DNA of 64,000 bases from Pedobacter lusitanus (GTDB taxonomy: Bacteria; Bacteroidota; Bacteroidia; Sphingobacteriales; Sphingobacteriaceae): contig NZ_CP157278.1 of assembly GCF_040026395.1 (NCBI RefSeq), positions 4,340,001-4,404,000 on the forward strand, in the 5' to 3' direction. Below, in pieces: positions 43,307 through 54,245 of the stretch. The position numbers were made by a program, and so were the translations under genes. Position 1 is the stretch's first letter. The number at the start of each line of letters is the position of its first letter. Below the pieces are notes generated by a model. It made no database searches, had not been told where the DNA came from, and saw nothing but the letters and a program-made list of their open reading frames with translations.

Positions 43307-44743
43307 TTGAAAAAGATCCACATACTGCTTCTTAAAGCATTCATAAGACCATTTATCGTCACGTTTTTTATAGTGATGTTTATTTTGCTGATGTTTTTCC
43401 TGTTCAAATATGTTGACGATCTCATAGGAAAAGGATTTGAATGGTACACTATAGTCGAGCTGATGTTTTATGCTTCGGCTGCGAATGTGTCCATGGCTTT
43501 GCCACTGGCAATATTGTTGTCTTCTATCATGACCTTCGGGACATTAGGGGAGAACTATGAACTGGTGGCTATCAAGTCTGCAGGAATATCTCTTCAAAAA
43601 GCTATGCGACCGTTGCTGGTTCTGATTATAGGAATAGCTTTTTCTTCATTTCTGTTCTCTGAATATATGTTACCTAAAGCCAATCTTAAGTTTGGCTCTC
43701 TGTTATGGGATGTGAGAAATAAAAAACTCTCTTTTCTGATTAAGGAAGGGGTATTTAATAATAGTATCCCCGGATATTCAATCCGTGTGGATCAAAAGGG
43801 TAAAGATGGTACTACGTTAAAAGGGATCATGATTTATGATCATACCGGAAATAACGGTGTCGCAAAAATTATTGTGGCCAGGGATGGTACAATGAACACG
43901 ACCAAGGATAAACAATATCTGATTCTGAAACTCAATGACGGGGTTAGATATGAAGAATCCAGCGGACAGAACTCGGGTTATGATCCAAGACAACAGTTAA
44001 CCAGAATGCGTTTCGGACAGACGGAACAGAAGTTTGATTTATCCAGTTTCAAAATGAACAGGACTGATGAAAACAGTTTCAGGTCAAATAACCAGATGCT
44101 CAATCTTAAAGGACTGACCCATAAGGGAGATTCTTTAACTAAAGAACTCGATAGTGTAAACCGTTATGCAAGAGCTACTGTGAGTAGTTATTATAAGCAG
44201 AATAATTATACTAAAGGCTATACAAAACGTCAGGTTAAACCGGTTAAGATTGATGCGGCTATCCTGAATAATATACCGGAAGATAAAAGGGCGAATACAG
44301 TTCAGGCTGCTCTGGACCAGGCTAATTCTATCAAACAAACGGTAGAGGGAAGGATTCCTGATCATGAAGACAGGGTAGTAAACCTGATCAGGATCAGAGT
44401 TGAATATCAGCGGAAATTTACGCTTGCCTTCTCTTGTCTGATGCTGTTCTTTATCGGTGCACCTCTGGGGGCAATTATCAGGAAAGGCGGACTGGGTTTA
44501 CCGGTCGTGATGGCTATTATTTTCTTCCTGTTTTATCACATCATTTCTACTGTAGCAGAGAAGGCTGCTAATCAGGGCAATATCAATCCTGTCGTGGGTA
44601 TCTGGATGGCTATTATTGTACTTTCACCGGTCGGGGCATTCCTGACTTATAAGGCAACGGTGGATTCTGCTCTTTTTGATATTACTTATTATAAGTCTTT
44701 AATCACGAACCTGTTCAAAAAGAAAAAAGCAGTCGGAAAGTAA
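43307..44743 (+). CDS. LptF/LptG-family permease
   Basis: The 478 residues belong to the YjgP/YjgQ (LptF/G) family, which forms the inner-membrane part of the lipopolysaccharide export machine. There are three N-terminal helices (about 10-35, 55-85 and 100-125), a long periplasmic jellyroll (about 130-360) and three C-terminal helices (about 370-460). FIRPFIVTFFIVMFILLMFFLFKYVDDLIGKG is the family entry motif. The start is TTG at 43307: an ATG occurs only inside helix 1 and would break the domain. LptB is not in the window. I do not distinguish LptF from LptG. Confidence 0.9.
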   Translation: MKKIHILLLKAFIRPFIVTFFIVMFILLMFFLFKYVDDLIGKGFEWYTIVELMFYASAANVSMALPLAILLSSIMTFGTLGENYELVAIKSAGISLQKAMRPLLVLIIGIAFSSFLFSEYMLPKANLKFGSLLWDVRNKKLSFLIKEGVFNNSIPGYSIRVDQKGKDGTTLKGIMIYDHTGNNGVAKIIVARDGTMNTTKDKQYLILKLNDGVRYEESSGQNSGYDPRQQLTRMRFGQTEQKFDLSSFKMNRTDENSFRSNNQMLNLKGLTHKGDSLTKELDSVNRYARATVSSYYKQNNYTKGYTKRQVKPVKIDAAILNNIPEDKRANTVQAALDQANSIKQTVEGRIPDHEDRVVNLIRIRVEYQRKFTLAFSCLMLFFIGAPLGAIIRKGGLGLPVVMAIIFFLFYHIISTVAEKAANQGNINPVVGIWMAIIVLSPVGAFLTYKATVDSALFDITYYKSLITNLFKKKKAVGK

Positions 44744-44890
44744 TATTTTCTGAAATCTGTATCCATTAAACAGACTCTTACTTAATGATGATATTTTATA
44801 ATATATATTATCCGGGGAAGGTTGTAACTTTGTTTATGATCTTAAACTGGATTTAATGATATGTCCTTCGTTTAAGTGGTTTGATAAAAA

Positions 44891-46102
44891 ATGGAAATTA
44901 AACTGAACGCAATAGAAGATGCTGTTGCAGATATAAAAGCCGGTAAAGTTGTGATTGTTGTAGACGATGAAGATCGTGAAAATGAGGGTGACTTCCTTAC
45001 TGCTGCTGGCAATGCAACTCCCGAAGTAATCAACTTTATGGCCACTCACGGAAGAGGGCTTATTTGTGCGGCAATTACTGAAGAAAGATGTGATGAATTG
45101 AATCTGGAGCTGATGGTAGGTAAAAATACCGCTGCTTATGAAACTAATTTTACAGTTTCTGTTGATCTGATCGGTCATGGTTGTACCACTGGTATTTCTG
45201 CGTCGGATCGTTCTAAAACTATACAGGCACTGATTAACCCGGACACAAATCCTGATGAACTGGGCAGACCTGGTCATATATTCCCTTTACGTGCCAAAGA
45301 TGGTGGTGTACTGAGACGTGCAGGCCATACCGAGGCTGCTGTAGATTTAGCCCGTTTAGCAGGAATGGTGCCTGCAGGTGTCCTTGTAGAGATTATGAAA
45401 GAAGATGGGGAGATGGCAAGACTGCCGGATCTGATCAAAATAGCTGCTCAGCATCAGCTGAAAATAATATCAATTAAAGACCTGATTGCTTATCGTCTGA
45501 AAAATGATAGTCTGATTAAAGAAGAGGTGACTATTAATTTACCTACCGAATGGGGCAATTTCAAAATGACGGCTTATACTCAGCTGGAAAACAATGCAAC
45601 ACACCTTGCGCTTAGTAAAGGGGAGTGGACAGCGGATGAAGCTATCTTAGTCAGAGTCCACAGTTCTTGTGTTACTGGTGATATTTTTGGCTCCTGCCGG
45701 TGCGATTGCGGCCCTCAGCTTCATAAGGCTTTGGAGATGATCGAAAAGGAGGGTAAAGGAATTGTGGTTTACATGAATCAGGAGGGCCGTGGTATTGGTC
45801 TTGTCAATAAATTATTGTCTTATAATCTTCAGGATGCTGGTTTTGACACTGTTGAAGCAAACATAAAACTGGGCTTTAAAGGTGATGAACGCGATTATGG
45901 TGTTGGTGCTCAGATTTTAAGAGCTCAGGGTGTGCGTAAAATGCGCCTGATGTCCAATAACCCGACAAAAAGAGCTGGCCTGATTGGCTATGGTTTAGAA
46001 GTTGTAGAGAATATTCCTATTGAGATAGTGAGTAACTCACATAATGAGACTTACCTGAAAACCAAAAGAGATAAAATGGGTCATACTATAATGAAGGGCT
46101 AG
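44891..46102 (+). CDS. ribBA: Bifunctional 3,4-dihydroxy-2-butanone-4-phosphate synthase / GTP cyclohydrolase II
   Basis: RibBA carries out the two entry steps of riboflavin synthesis. The 403 residues contain the RibB domain (about 1-203) with [24 protein letters not shown] and [21 protein letters not shown]. The RibA domain (about 208-400) has the zinc motif [15 protein letters not shown], the catalytic [11 protein letters not shown] and [13 protein letters not shown]. Both active sites look complete. It ends tail-to-tail with tamB, sharing 17 bases. No FMN riboswitch was seen upstream (44744-44890). RibF, later in the pathway, is at 62518. Confidence 0.96.
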   Translation: MEIKLNAIEDAVADIKAGKVVIVVDDEDRENEGDFLTAAGNATPEVINFMATHGRGLICAAITEERCDELNLELMVGKNTAAYETNFTVSVDLIGHGCTTGISASDRSKTIQALINPDTNPDELGRPGHIFPLRAKDGGVLRRAGHTEAAVDLARLAGMVPAGVLVEIMKEDGEMARLPDLIKIAAQHQLKIISIKDLIAYRLKNDSLIKEEVTINLPTEWGNFKMTAYTQLENNATHLALSKGEWTADEAILVRVHSSCVTGDIFGSCRCDCGPQLHKALEMIEKEGKGIVVYMNQEGRGIGLVNKLLSYNLQDAGFDTVEANIKLGFKGDERDYGVGAQILRAQGVRKMRLMSNNPTKRAGLIGYGLEVVENIPIEIVSNSHNETYLKTKRDKMGHTIMKG

Positions 46103-49100
46103 GAGGAGTTACTTTTTGTAGTAATCTTTTCTGCTCTTCGGTTACGGCATCTTTATTTACAGACTGTTTAGTCTCTTTATGCTGATGCATGTCATCCAGT
46201 TTTTTCTTCTGGTTTTTGCGGTATTTTCCGGTAACCTTTTGAACAAACTCTCTGAAATTATCAAATTGCTGTGAATAAATCAGACCAAATGAAGTTACAT
46301 TCATGTTCTGATTTATTCCGGTATTTACAAAAATACTTTGCTGGGTAGGTGGTTTATTGGCCAGCTTACCAATGAGTGTACCATCTTTACGGATCAACGC
46401 CAGAACCTCAACCTCACTGCCTACACTGTTTCTTGAAAATCCAATAGGTGAAAGATCACTCGTACTTCTGTTGTCAATGACACCCGCATTTACAATAATC
46501 CGGTTATTGAAGAACTTGAATGATGCACTGGCTTCACTCAGTGAACGGATGTTGATATCCACAAAATCAAGATTCAGTGAAGAGAGTACATTGTTAAACT
46601 GATTGAAAAGCAGCTCCGTTGCTGTACTGGCTACACCTGAGGTGACCTGTTTACCAAAATCTTCTTTACCTGATCCTGGTGCAAAGCTTCTCCTGATAAT
46701 TAAACTGAAAGCCTGCAGATTCAGGTTGTTAGGATCACTGAAATAAGCCTGTAATTCTTCTTTGATAGATGGATTTGAAGGAAAGAAAATATCAAGTTTG
46801 ATGTCTGGTTGCAATAACAAACCACTCAGTCCCATTTCAACTTCTACAGGAACCCTTAAATTAGCGTTGCTGCTGAAGTCTCTGTTAGCAGCACCATATA
46901 GATCATTCAGTCCTGCTCTGAGCTCGTAGATAGCCTTAAGCTGTATCTGTGCCTGGGTAGGATTACCGGTCCATCTGATTGTACCGCCTTGTCTGATGTT
47001 AAACTTTTTATTAATAATCTCCTGAGCGGTAAAGTCAAAACTACCGGATTCGATAATATAGTCACCTGACATCTCGAAATCTCCAAGGCTGTTAATCTCC
47101 AGATTGAGATCTGCATTTCCTTTTCCGCTTAAATTCCCCAGACTGGTAAACAGATTGGCCGTACTTTGCGGGTCTACCTGCAGCTTAAAGCTCATGGTTA
47201 TACCATCAAAATTGATTGCCTTTTTAACATTTGCTGTAGTATCCTTGTTCAGGAACGTGATAAAGTCTTTACTTGATACGGTTTCTGAACTGTTTAAAGG
47301 GAGATTAAATACGGTCCCTTTTTCTGTTTTTGCATCTATACCAATGAAAAGCTTGTTTGTTGGCCCGCGAAAGATGAAAGTACCAGTGGCATATGCCTGA
47401 CCAAAGTAAAGTTCATTATCTTTTATTGTTGTGTTCAGGGCCATGAAGTCCCTGGCTTTAATATTTATATCAAGGGTGGGTGTATTGATATTGTTCAGAT
47501 CTACTGTTCCGTGAGCATTGGCAATATTTCCTCCGGAATCTTTTAAATCGAGATCCTCAATCATTAAAACGCTGTTTTCAACAATTACTTTATTGGTTAT
47601 AGTATAGGACGTTTGCAGATAATTAACGGTAAGCTGTGCTTTGTCCAGGGTGATATCTCCATCTATTTTAGGTGCGTTGAAGGCTCCTTTTATAGTCAGA
47701 TCAGTAGAAATATGTCCTTTAAGATTAGATACCAGGTCACTTACGAATGGGGATAATACGGTAAGCTCACTTTCATCCATTTTAACTGTCAGGTCTATGT
47801 TTTTCTCTTTCAGATCCAGATTTCCATTGACTTTAAGGGTTTCTTTTCCTTCTCTGTTAATGCGCATGAATACATTGGCACGATTGGACTCCTGATTGTA
47901 AGATGAGGTGTCTATCAATGAGCCTATATAAGTATCATTAAAATTCAAAGAGTCGATTTTAATGTCGTCGTTTATTTTTGGTGATTTAAGCAGCCCGTAA
48001 AGTTTTGTCTGTCCGTTTACATTTCCTGATAACTGCACCCCTACAGTTTTAAGGAATGGGTTAAGCGTGGTTAAACTGAATGCCTTAAACCCGACTTTTA
48101 AGGCATCTTTGGGATCTTCAGATAAGATACCATCAACGGTTAACAGCTGGTTGCCATTTCGCAAGTCAAAATTACTGATCTCTGTTTTTCCGCTTTTGAA
48201 ACTGATTCTTACTTTATCCTGTACGGCCCAATCCTGGCTGTTTATTTTAAGTAAAGAAGGAAGTACACTGATACGTGTACTGTCTTTTCCAAATTCAACC
48301 AGACCGTTTAAATCCAGCTGATTTGCATCGTCAGCATTTGAGAGTTTCACGTTGAGCGCAAGACTATCGTTACGTAAAACATTTGAAATATTGATATTTT
48401 TGATATACAGACTATCATTCAGGTCTACCCGGTCTGAGGTTATAATCGCCTGAAGCTGATTGGTAGTTGTGTTCTCATCAATAATTATATTGTTTGCAAC
48501 CACACCTTTATATTTCAGTTTTTTGATAAAACCATTCAGAGTGGCTATTTTCTTTTCGGAATCGAAATTTCCTATTAATTCTGCCTGATCCTCTATCTCC
48601 AGACCAGGAGCAATTAATTGGGCTACAGGTTCAAACCGCTTGATCTTAAGCTGGAACCTGAAGATCTGGTTTTTGAAATTTACGATATCGGCCTTGAGCG
48701 AAGGGATGTAGGTTTTAGCCAGTGATTTATAATAGGATGGCAGGGTATTCAAATCATATTGTCCCTGGATACTTGCTTCAAGGACATCAGAATTGACTCT
48801 CAGCGTTCTGTCGGCTCCAATTCCTTTGGCCTGCAGCTGTACTGAATCTATATTGTATATGCCTTTAACATTATTGAGTTTTATCTTTTCTATCAGGAGA
48901 TTTCCCTGGATATTATTGAGGTTGGTTCCTGAGAAATTGGTGCTGAATTCTGCATCAACCATCAGTGAATCCTTAAATAAATGAAGGTTACGGAGTTTGG
49001 CCTTTTTAATGGAGGCTTTAAAGTCGAATACGGGAAGTTTAGGATTTAAATTTACTCCTCCGTCAAAGGCGAGCTGTATATTTTTATCATTTATATTCAG

Positions 49101-50582
49101 TTTGCCATCGAAGTATTTTTTATCAAAAGTACCATCGATTTTAACATTGGAATAACGGTAATCATTGAAATCTATATATTTTATGTCACCATTGATTTGT
49201 TCGGATAATTCATTCAGCTCTGTTCCTCTACCTTTAACATAGGCGGATGCAGTTATACGTCCAAGACTGCTCTCATCGATCAGGTTACCCAGATTAAAGT
49301 CATATGTTTTAACATTTCCTGAATAGGAAGGGACACCTTTTTTACTGATTTTCATGTTTACATCAGAAACAACCCTTCCTAATTTTGTCTTAAACTCTCC
49401 ATAGGCTATAAAGTCATTCTGGAAACCAGTGAAATTCCCGTTAAAATAGATGTCTCCGAACTTCTGTACAATAACAGGAATTACCTTTTTGCGATTTCCG
49501 GTAATGTTAGTCACAAGTTCATCTAAATCCTTTTTATTAGTAGAAGCCATGTCAACTTTCATCTCCATAAAAGTTTCGTCCAGGTTAGGTAAGCCTTTAA
49601 GATTGAAGTCCCCTTTGACATAAGTGGCCTTTCCTGCTTTTACCGCTAGTTTTTTTGCTTTCAGGTTGTTTACTAATCCGGTAATCTGCCCATCTATATC
49701 AATGTTGAGGTTCATGTGGGCTACCTCAGAAGTGAAATATGCAACATCCTTTGACTCCAGGTGACTGTTTTTAAAATGAGCTTTCATTCTCACTTTATTG
49801 ACATAATCATTAAAGTCATCATAGTCATGGAACTTCATTTCGAAGTAGTCTGTAAGATGACTTCTGTTGGTATTAAGTAATAGCTTTTTAAGTTCTATAC
49901 GGTTGGTATCTATCGTAGTAAAAGCAGTAAGATTTTTTAGATAAAAACCGCTTTTCTCTTTGAACGTGAGATTTTTTATATCTGCCTGTAAAAGATGGTC
50001 TGAAGTGTTCAGTTTTTCAAAAATACCATTGAGGCTGGTTAATTCTACATCTTCGAAGTTTACACCATTGATGACTGTATCTACGTTGAGGTTTTTATAT
50101 TTTAGCTGAAGATTGTTAAGAATTACCCGGTTAAAAGATATTTTATATGGTTTTTTCTTTTTAGCTGTTGTGGTTGTGCCGGAGTCAAAGTAATCGATAA
50201 TAAAGTCAAGATTTGTTCCTTTATCTTTTCCTTTATACTTTTTCAGGAAGAAAGTGCCATTGTTTACCTGTACTGTATTGACATCGATAATCCGTCTGTC
50301 CAGAGACAACAGGTTAAGATCGACAATAAATTTAGGGGTACTCAGTAGAGTGTCTTTTTGCTGATCGAGAACCAGAAGGTCTTCGATAACCACAGATTTA
50401 AACGGCTTAACGTAAATGCCATGTAAAGAAATCGTCGTATTTAATTCTTTGGAGAGATAAGCGGCTGCTTTTTTTGCTACAAATGTCTGCACAGGACGAA
50501 ACTGAAGCGAAAATATGATAATCGCGAGCAGCAGCAGAATCGATGCAATAAACCAAAGAAGTATTTTTAATAGTTTTTTGAT
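46086..50582 (-). CDS. tamB: TamB-family translocation/assembly module protein
   Basis: TamB-like proteins form long beta-taco bridges between inner and outer membrane, moving lipids or helping outer-membrane assembly. About 1470-1498 residues are rich in repeating beta segments, and the C-terminal DUF490 region (about 1050-1410) is clear. The open frame holds a membrane anchor ([18 protein letters not shown], then [10 protein letters not shown]) upstream of the first GTG at 50492, but with no ATG, GTG or TTG before it. A start at the ATC at 50582 (KKLLK follows) fits family N-termini. The GTG at 50492 would remove the anchor. The 3' end overlaps ribBA. Confidence 0.9.
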   Translation of the reverse strand: MKKLLKILLWFIASILLLLAIIIFSLQFRPVQTFVAKKAAAYLSKELNTTISLHGIYVKPFKSVVIEDLLVLDQQKDTLLSTPKFIVDLNLLSLDRRIIDVNTVQVNNGTFFLKKYKGKDKGTNLDFIIDYFDSGTTTTAKKKKPYKISFNRVILNNLQLKYKNLNVDTVINGVNFEDVELTSLNGIFEKLNTSDHLLQADIKNLTFKEKSGFYLKNLTAFTTIDTNRIELKKLLLNTNRSHLTDYFEMKFHDYDDFNDYVNKVRMKAHFKNSHLESKDVAYFTSEVAHMNLNIDIDGQITGLVNNLKAKKLAVKAGKATYVKGDFNLKGLPNLDETFMEMKVDMASTNKKDLDELVTNITGNRKKVIPVIVQKFGDIYFNGNFTGFQNDFIAYGEFKTKLGRVVSDVNMKISKKGVPSYSGNVKTYDFNLGNLIDESSLGRITASAYVKGRGTELNELSEQINGDIKYIDFNDYRYSNVKIDGTFDKKYFDGKLNINDKNIQLAFDGGVNLNPKLPVFDFKASIKKAKLRNLHLFKDSLMVDAEFSTNFSGTNLNNIQGNLLIEKIKLNNVKGIYNIDSVQLQAKGIGADRTLRVNSDVLEASIQGQYDLNTLPSYYKSLAKTYIPSLKADIVNFKNQIFRFQLKIKRFEPVAQLIAPGLEIEDQAELIGNFDSEKKIATLNGFIKKLKYKGVVANNIIIDENTTTNQLQAIITSDRVDLNDSLYIKNINISNVLRNDSLALNVKLSNADDANQLDLNGLVEFGKDSTRISVLPSLLKINSQDWAVQDKVRISFKSGKTEISNFDLRNGNQLLTVDGILSEDPKDALKVGFKAFSLTTLNPFLKTVGVQLSGNVNGQTKLYGLLKSPKINDDIKIDSLNFNDTYIGSLIDTSSYNQESNRANVFMRINREGKETLKVNGNLDLKEKNIDLTVKMDESELTVLSPFVSDLVSNLKGHISTDLTIKGAFNAPKIDGDITLDKAQLTVNYLQTSYTITNKVIVENSVLMIEDLDLKDSGGNIANAHGTVDLNNINTPTLDINIKARDFMALNTTIKDNELYFGQAYATGTFIFRGPTNKLFIGIDAKTEKGTVFNLPLNSSETVSSKDFITFLNKDTTANVKKAINFDGITMSFKLQVDPQSTANLFTSLGNLSGKGNADLNLEINSLGDFEMSGDYIIESGSFDFTAQEIINKKFNIRQGGTIRWTGNPTQAQIQLKAIYELRAGLNDLYGAANRDFSSNANLRVPVEVEMGLSGLLLQPDIKLDIFFPSNPSIKEELQAYFSDPNNLNLQAFSLIIRRSFAPGSGKEDFGKQVTSGVASTATELLFNQFNNVLSSLNLDFVDINIRSLSEASASFKFFNNRIIVNAGVIDNRSTSDLSPIGFSRNSVGSEVEVLALIRKDGTLIGKLANKPPTQQSIFVNTGINQNMNVTSFGLIYSQQFDNFREFVQKVTGKYRKNQKKKLDDMHQHKETKQSVNKDAVTEEQKRLLQKVTPPSPSL

Positions 50583-50608
50583 AGTTTTGTAGCTTAATAA
50601 TAATCAAC

Positions 50609-51610
50609 GTGTCAGTAATACTTGCTATCGAATCCTCTTGTGATGAAACTTCTGTTGCTATTTGTACTAACGGCAAAATTACTGCCAATGTTATTGCAAA
50701 CCAAACTATTCATCAAAATTATGGTGGTGTAATTCCTGAATTAGCTTCAAGAGTACATCAGCAAAATATTGTACCGGTTATTCAACAAGCATTAATCGAT
50801 GCTAAAGTTAGTAAAAAGGATATAAATGCCATAGCTTTTACCAGAGGACCAGGACTATTGGGGTCTTTATTGGTAGGTGTGTCATTTGCCAAATCATTTG
50901 CCCTGGCTCTGGATTTACCTCTTATAGCTGTGAATCATATGCATGCGCATATTCTTGCTCATTTTATTGATGACCCAAAGCCTTCATTTCCATTTTTGTG
51001 CTTAACAGTTTCAGGTGGGCACACGCAGATTGTTCTAGTCAAAGATTTCTTTGATATGGAGATCGTAGGGGAATCTCTGGATGATGCCGCCGGAGAAGCT
51101 TTTGATAAAACGGCCAAGATCTTAAATCTCCCTTATCCGGGCGGTCCGCTTATTGACAAGCACGCTGCTCTTGGGAATCCGCTGGCCTATAAATTTCCTG
51201 AACCTCAGATTAAAGATCTCAATTATAGTTTTAGTGGTTTAAAGACGGCAATATTATATTTTATCAGGGCTCGGGAAAAGGAAAATCCTGATTTCATAAA
51301 AGAAAATCTGAACGATATTTGTGCATCTGTACAGCATAGTATAGTCCAGATTCTGTTAAATAAAGTGAAAAAAGCTGCGAAGCAATATCATATTAAAGAG
51401 ATTGCTATTGCTGGTGGTGTTTCCGCGAATACTGGATTACGGAAAGCGCTTGAAGAGAAATCAGTAGAGCTGGGCTGGAAGGTTTTTATTCCGGCATTTG
51501 AGTATTGTACGGATAATGCTGCGATGATTGCGATTGCAGGACATTACAAATTTATAAATAAGGAATTTGTTGGTCAGGACATTGCTCCTGCATCAAGGAT
51601 GGAGTTTTAA
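50609..51610 (+). CDS. tsaD: tRNA N6-adenosine threonylcarbamoyltransferase
   Basis: TsaD moves the threonylcarbamoyl group to A37 of ANN-decoding tRNAs. The 333 residues have the ASKHA fold start ILAIESSCDETSVAI, the metal motif HMHAHI (about 110-115), GGHTQIV, and the C-terminal IAGGVSANTGLR with the DNAAMIA end. The start codon is GTG at 50609. A -7-like TAGTTTTG lies at 50582-50589, inside the start region of the divergent tamB gene. The two genes share a very short divergent region. Confidence 0.95.
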   Translation: MSVILAIESSCDETSVAICTNGKITANVIANQTIHQNYGGVIPELASRVHQQNIVPVIQQALIDAKVSKKDINAIAFTRGPGLLGSLLVGVSFAKSFALALDLPLIAVNHMHAHILAHFIDDPKPSFPFLCLTVSGGHTQIVLVKDFFDMEIVGESLDDAAGEAFDKTAKILNLPYPGGPLIDKHAALGNPLAYKFPEPQIKDLNYSFSGLKTAILYFIRAREKENPDFIKENLNDICASVQHSIVQILLNKVKKAAKQYHIKEIAIAGGVSANTGLRKALEEKSVELGWKVFIPAFEYCTDNAAMIAIAGHYKFINKEFVGQDIAPASRMEF

Positions 51611-51635
51611 ATATTAATCATACTAATTTTTTGTT

Positions 51636-51815
51636 ATGAGTTCAATGAGTTTTTTGTTTTTTGGCATGATGTTGATCCCCTTTATTTTGCTTTTGATCTG
51701 GATGATTAAGCAGGATAAGAATAAGAATTATATCGGTCTTGTCGTATTAGTAGCTGCTATATTTATCGCTGCTTATGTGGCGGTTAATGTTGATATGAAG
51801 TTTATGAATCCATAG
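51636..51815 (+). CDS. Small two-helix membrane protein (59 aa)
   Basis: An ATG at 51636 opens a 59-residue frame. It reads as two hydrophobic helices (about 6-24 and 36-52) around a charged turn (KQDKNKN). It lies 25 bp after tsaD on the same strand and probably shares its transcript. The composition is typical of a real small membrane protein rather than a chance frame. I do not recognise a family. Confidence 0.6.
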   Translation: MSSMSFLFFGMMLIPFILLLIWMIKQDKNKNYIGLVVLVAAIFIAAYVAVNVDMKFMNP

Positions 51816-51905
51816 GTTCTGCTGAGACTAATAGGATTGGGGATAATGCCCTGGTAATTTGATGATGGAGCAGGTAATCATCATTATGTACATGGTGAAT
51901 AGCCT

Positions 51906-52000
51906 ATAAATAAAAAGCGGCATACCGATATGAAGTGAACCCCAAAAGTTGGACAAAAACTTTTGGGGTTTATCAATAAGGTATGCCGCTTTTTATTTAT
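51906..52000. terminator. Nested hairpin between convergent small ORF and recA, with IS-end-like core
   Basis: The outer arms are a perfect 21-bp inverted repeat (51906-51926 with 51980-52000, core AAAAAGCGGCATACC). The inner arms are 13 bp (51938-51950 with 51958-51970, AACCCCAAAAGTT). The outer right arm ends in a T-run and the left begins with an A-run, so it can terminate both strands. The inner TGAAGTGAACCCCAAAAG segment resembles the terminal repeats of IS3-family elements, suggesting a relic or miniature element now used as a terminator. No transposase is present. Confidence 0.8.
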
Positions 52001-52031
52001 TTGAAGCTGTTTTTATCTGCAGCCCGTTGAA

Positions 52032-53045
52032 TTATAATAATTCTTCCAGTTTCTCACCAGTTACTTCTTGTCTGATTTTAGCTTCGATCTCATCAGCTAA
52101 TTCAGGGTTATCCAGTAATAATTGCTTGACAGCATCTCTTCCCTGTCCTAATTTGGTCTCTCCATAAGAGAACCATGAACCTGCTTTCTTGATAATGTTG
52201 AAGTCTACACCCAAGTCAATGATTTCACCAACTTTAGAGATTCCCTGACCAAACATGATATCGAATTCAGCAATACGGAAAGGAGGTGCAACTTTGTTTT
52301 TAACGATTTTTACTTTTACCCTGTTACCTGAAACCTCATCAGAATCTTTAATCTGAGATGTTCTGCGAATATCAAGACGTACTGACGCGTAGAATTTTAA
52401 TGCGTTACCACCGGTTGTTGTTTCCGGGTTACCGAACATCACTCCAATTTTTTCACGTAACTGGTTGATGAAAATACAGCAGCATCCTGTTTTAGCAATT
52501 GTTCCTGTTAACTTTCTCAATGCCTGTGACATTAAACGTGCCTGAAGACCCATTTTAGAATCACCCATTTCACCTTCAATCTCAGCTTTTGGTACTAAAG
52601 CAGCAACAGAGTCAATAACGATTACGTCAATAGCTCCTGATCTGATCAGATTGTCTGCAATCTCTAATGCCTGCTCACCATTGTCTGGTTGTGCAATCAA
52701 CAGATTGTCTACATCTACACCCAGCTTTTTAGCATAGAATTTATCAAAAGCATGTTCTGCATCAACAAATGCTGCCACACCGCCCTGTTTCTGTGCTTCG
52801 GCTATGATATGGGTTGCCAAAGTTGTTTTACCTGAAGATTCAGGACCGTAAATTTCAATTACTCGTCCTTTTGGTACACCACCAATACCTAAAGCAATAT
52901 CTAAACTGATAGAGCCGGTTGAGATAGACTCAATAGATTCAGTAGGAGTATCACCTAATTTCATCACGGCACCTTTACCGTAAGATTTTTCTAACTTATC
53001 TAGTGTAAGTTGTAATGCTTTTAATTTATCTGGGTTTGGGATCAT
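52032..53045 (-). CDS. recA: Recombinase RecA
   Basis: The 337 residues are the usual length. RecA forms filaments on single-stranded DNA for homologous recombination and SOS induction. Walker [10 protein letters not shown] (about 65-73), DAEHAFD, Walker [15 protein letters not shown] and the L1/L2 loop area ([50 protein letters not shown]) are all present. The gene has no intein and stands as a single unit. I see no classical SOS box in 53046-53169; Bacteroidota often lack a standard one. Confidence 0.97.
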   Translation of the reverse strand: MIPNPDKLKALQLTLDKLEKSYGKGAVMKLGDTPTESIESISTGSISLDIALGIGGVPKGRVIEIYGPESSGKTTLATHIIAEAQKQGGVAAFVDAEHAFDKFYAKKLGVDVDNLLIAQPDNGEQALEIADNLIRSGAIDVIVIDSVAALVPKAEIEGEMGDSKMGLQARLMSQALRKLTGTIAKTGCCCIFINQLREKIGVMFGNPETTTGGNALKFYASVRLDIRRTSQIKDSDEVSGNRVKVKIVKNKVAPPFRIAEFDIMFGQGISKVGEIIDLGVDFNIIKKAGSWFSYGETKLGQGRDAVKQLLLDNPELADEIEAKIRQEVTGEKLEELL

Positions 53046-53169
53046 CTTATTTAATTAGGTCGTAAATATAAAATATTTAAAACTATATATCGTAGTAATT
53101 ATACTAATTTATTTAGCAATATTAAGTAATATTTTTCAATAAATAATAAAATATCTAAAAATATTGAAT

Positions 53170-53838
53170 TTAGTGTTCAGTCTGGCTAATAGCTTTAGCC
53201 GGTTTGTTTAACTTCTCGTAGTATCTGCAGATCGAAGTGATTTCGCAAATATTGCATTTTGGTGAGCGTGCAACACACACATATCTTCCATGAAGTATCA
53301 GCCAGTGGTGTGCCACGTGGATAGTTTCTTCCGGTAAATATTTAACCAGATCTTTTTCTACAGCAAGTGGGGTTTTTCCGTTGGTAAGCCCAATACGGTT
53401 AGCTACACGGAATACATGGGTGTCTACTGCCATTGCCGGTGCATTGTAAATTACAGATGCAATAACGTTGGCTGTTTTACGGCCTACTCCCGGCATTTTC
53501 TGTAACTGGTCAATATCCGAAGGAACCACATTGTTGAATTCATTTAACAGGATGTTTGCCATGCCTACCAGGTGCTTTGCCTTGTTATTCGGATAACTTA
53601 CACTCCTTATATAATCAAAAACAATGTCGGGGGTTACTTCGGCCAGTGCCTTTGCATCAGGAAAACGCTGAAATAAGGCCGGTGTAACCTGGTTGATTCT
53701 TTTATCAGTGCACTGAGCAGATAAAATGACGGCTACCAGTAATTGAAAAGGATTGTTGTAATGGAGTTCTGTTTCAGCATCAGGCTGTTTAGCAGAAAAA
53801 TAGGCTACAAATTGTTTATATCTTTCTTTTTTGAGCAT
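53170..53838 (-). CDS. nth: Endonuclease III (DNA glycosylase/AP lyase)
   Basis: Nth removes oxidised pyrimidines and cuts the abasic site. The 222 residues from ATG at 53838 (a TTG at 53859 is less likely) include the helix-hairpin-helix with catalytic Lys and Asp (LQKMPGVGRKTANVIASVIYNAPAMAVDTHVFRVANRIG). The C-terminal FeS cluster is CVARSPKCNICEITSIC (C-x6-C-x2-C-x5-C). On the minus strand TATCTTTG (53846-53853) looks like a -7 element just before the ATG, which would give an almost leaderless transcript. It follows the terminator of the small gene upstream. Confidence 0.95.
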   Translation of the reverse strand: MLKKERYKQFVAYFSAKQPDAETELHYNNPFQLLVAVILSAQCTDKRINQVTPALFQRFPDAKALAEVTPDIVFDYIRSVSYPNNKAKHLVGMANILLNEFNNVVPSDIDQLQKMPGVGRKTANVIASVIYNAPAMAVDTHVFRVANRIGLTNGKTPLAVEKDLVKYLPEETIHVAHHWLILHGRYVCVARSPKCNICEITSICRYYEKLNKPAKAISQTEH

Positions 53839-53862
53839 AGTGGGACAAAGATAAAACAAAAA

Positions 53863-53895
53863 AAGCTGCCCTGAAGGCAGCTTAATTTTTTTTTA
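53863..53895 (-). terminator. Terminator of the small gene at 53902-54141
   Basis: AAGCTGCC (53863-53870) pairs with GGCAGCTT (53876-53883) around CTGAA. On the minus strand it is followed by TTTTTT. It separates the small gene from nth. Confidence 0.85.
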
Positions 53896-53901
53896 AGTCA
53901 A

Positions 53902-54141
53902 TTACAGTGACTTGGAGTAAGCCAGGATTTTGGAAATAGTTTCCTCATCAGGGTTCTTATTCAACAAGTCCATCTGTGATTTAATGCTTTCGTAAAACAT
54001 TAAATCCAGGTCGTTGAAATACTCACTACTTATATTTTCAGCATGCTGATTTAAGTAGTGTGAATTTGAAATAGGAGTAGAGGTTGTTATCATAAGCATT
54101 AAACTGTTTTTGTTTTCTAATTTAACGAAACAATTCAACAT
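53902..54141 (-). CDS. Small conserved-type hypothetical protein
   Basis: Up to 79 residues; the true start may be one of the Met codons at 54099 or 54093, giving about 63-65 residues. The C-terminal part (HYLNQHAENISSEYFNDLDLMFYESIKSQMDLLNKNPDEETISKILAYSKSL) is acidic, soluble and probably helical. There is no signal or known motif. The gene is followed by its own strong terminator and lies between the ECF sigma factor and nth, all on one strand. I do not recognise its function. Confidence 0.65.
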   Translation of the reverse strand: MLNCFVKLENKNSLMLMITTSTPISNSHYLNQHAENISSEYFNDLDLMFYESIKSQMDLLNKNPDEETISKILAYSKSL

Positions 54142-54245
54142 TTATTTTCATCAGAACATATTGTTTTTTCGTGATGCCTGTTTTTCTTGTACTCAGGCGC
54201 ACTACAATTATAAAAATATATCCCTGATGAGTGATAAACCCGTAT

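Noticed and set aside
44744..44890. Possible FMN riboswitch upstream of ribBA
   Set aside because: The conserved RFN-element blocks (such as AGGGGCA-type and CCGAC-type) are not seen in this short gap.
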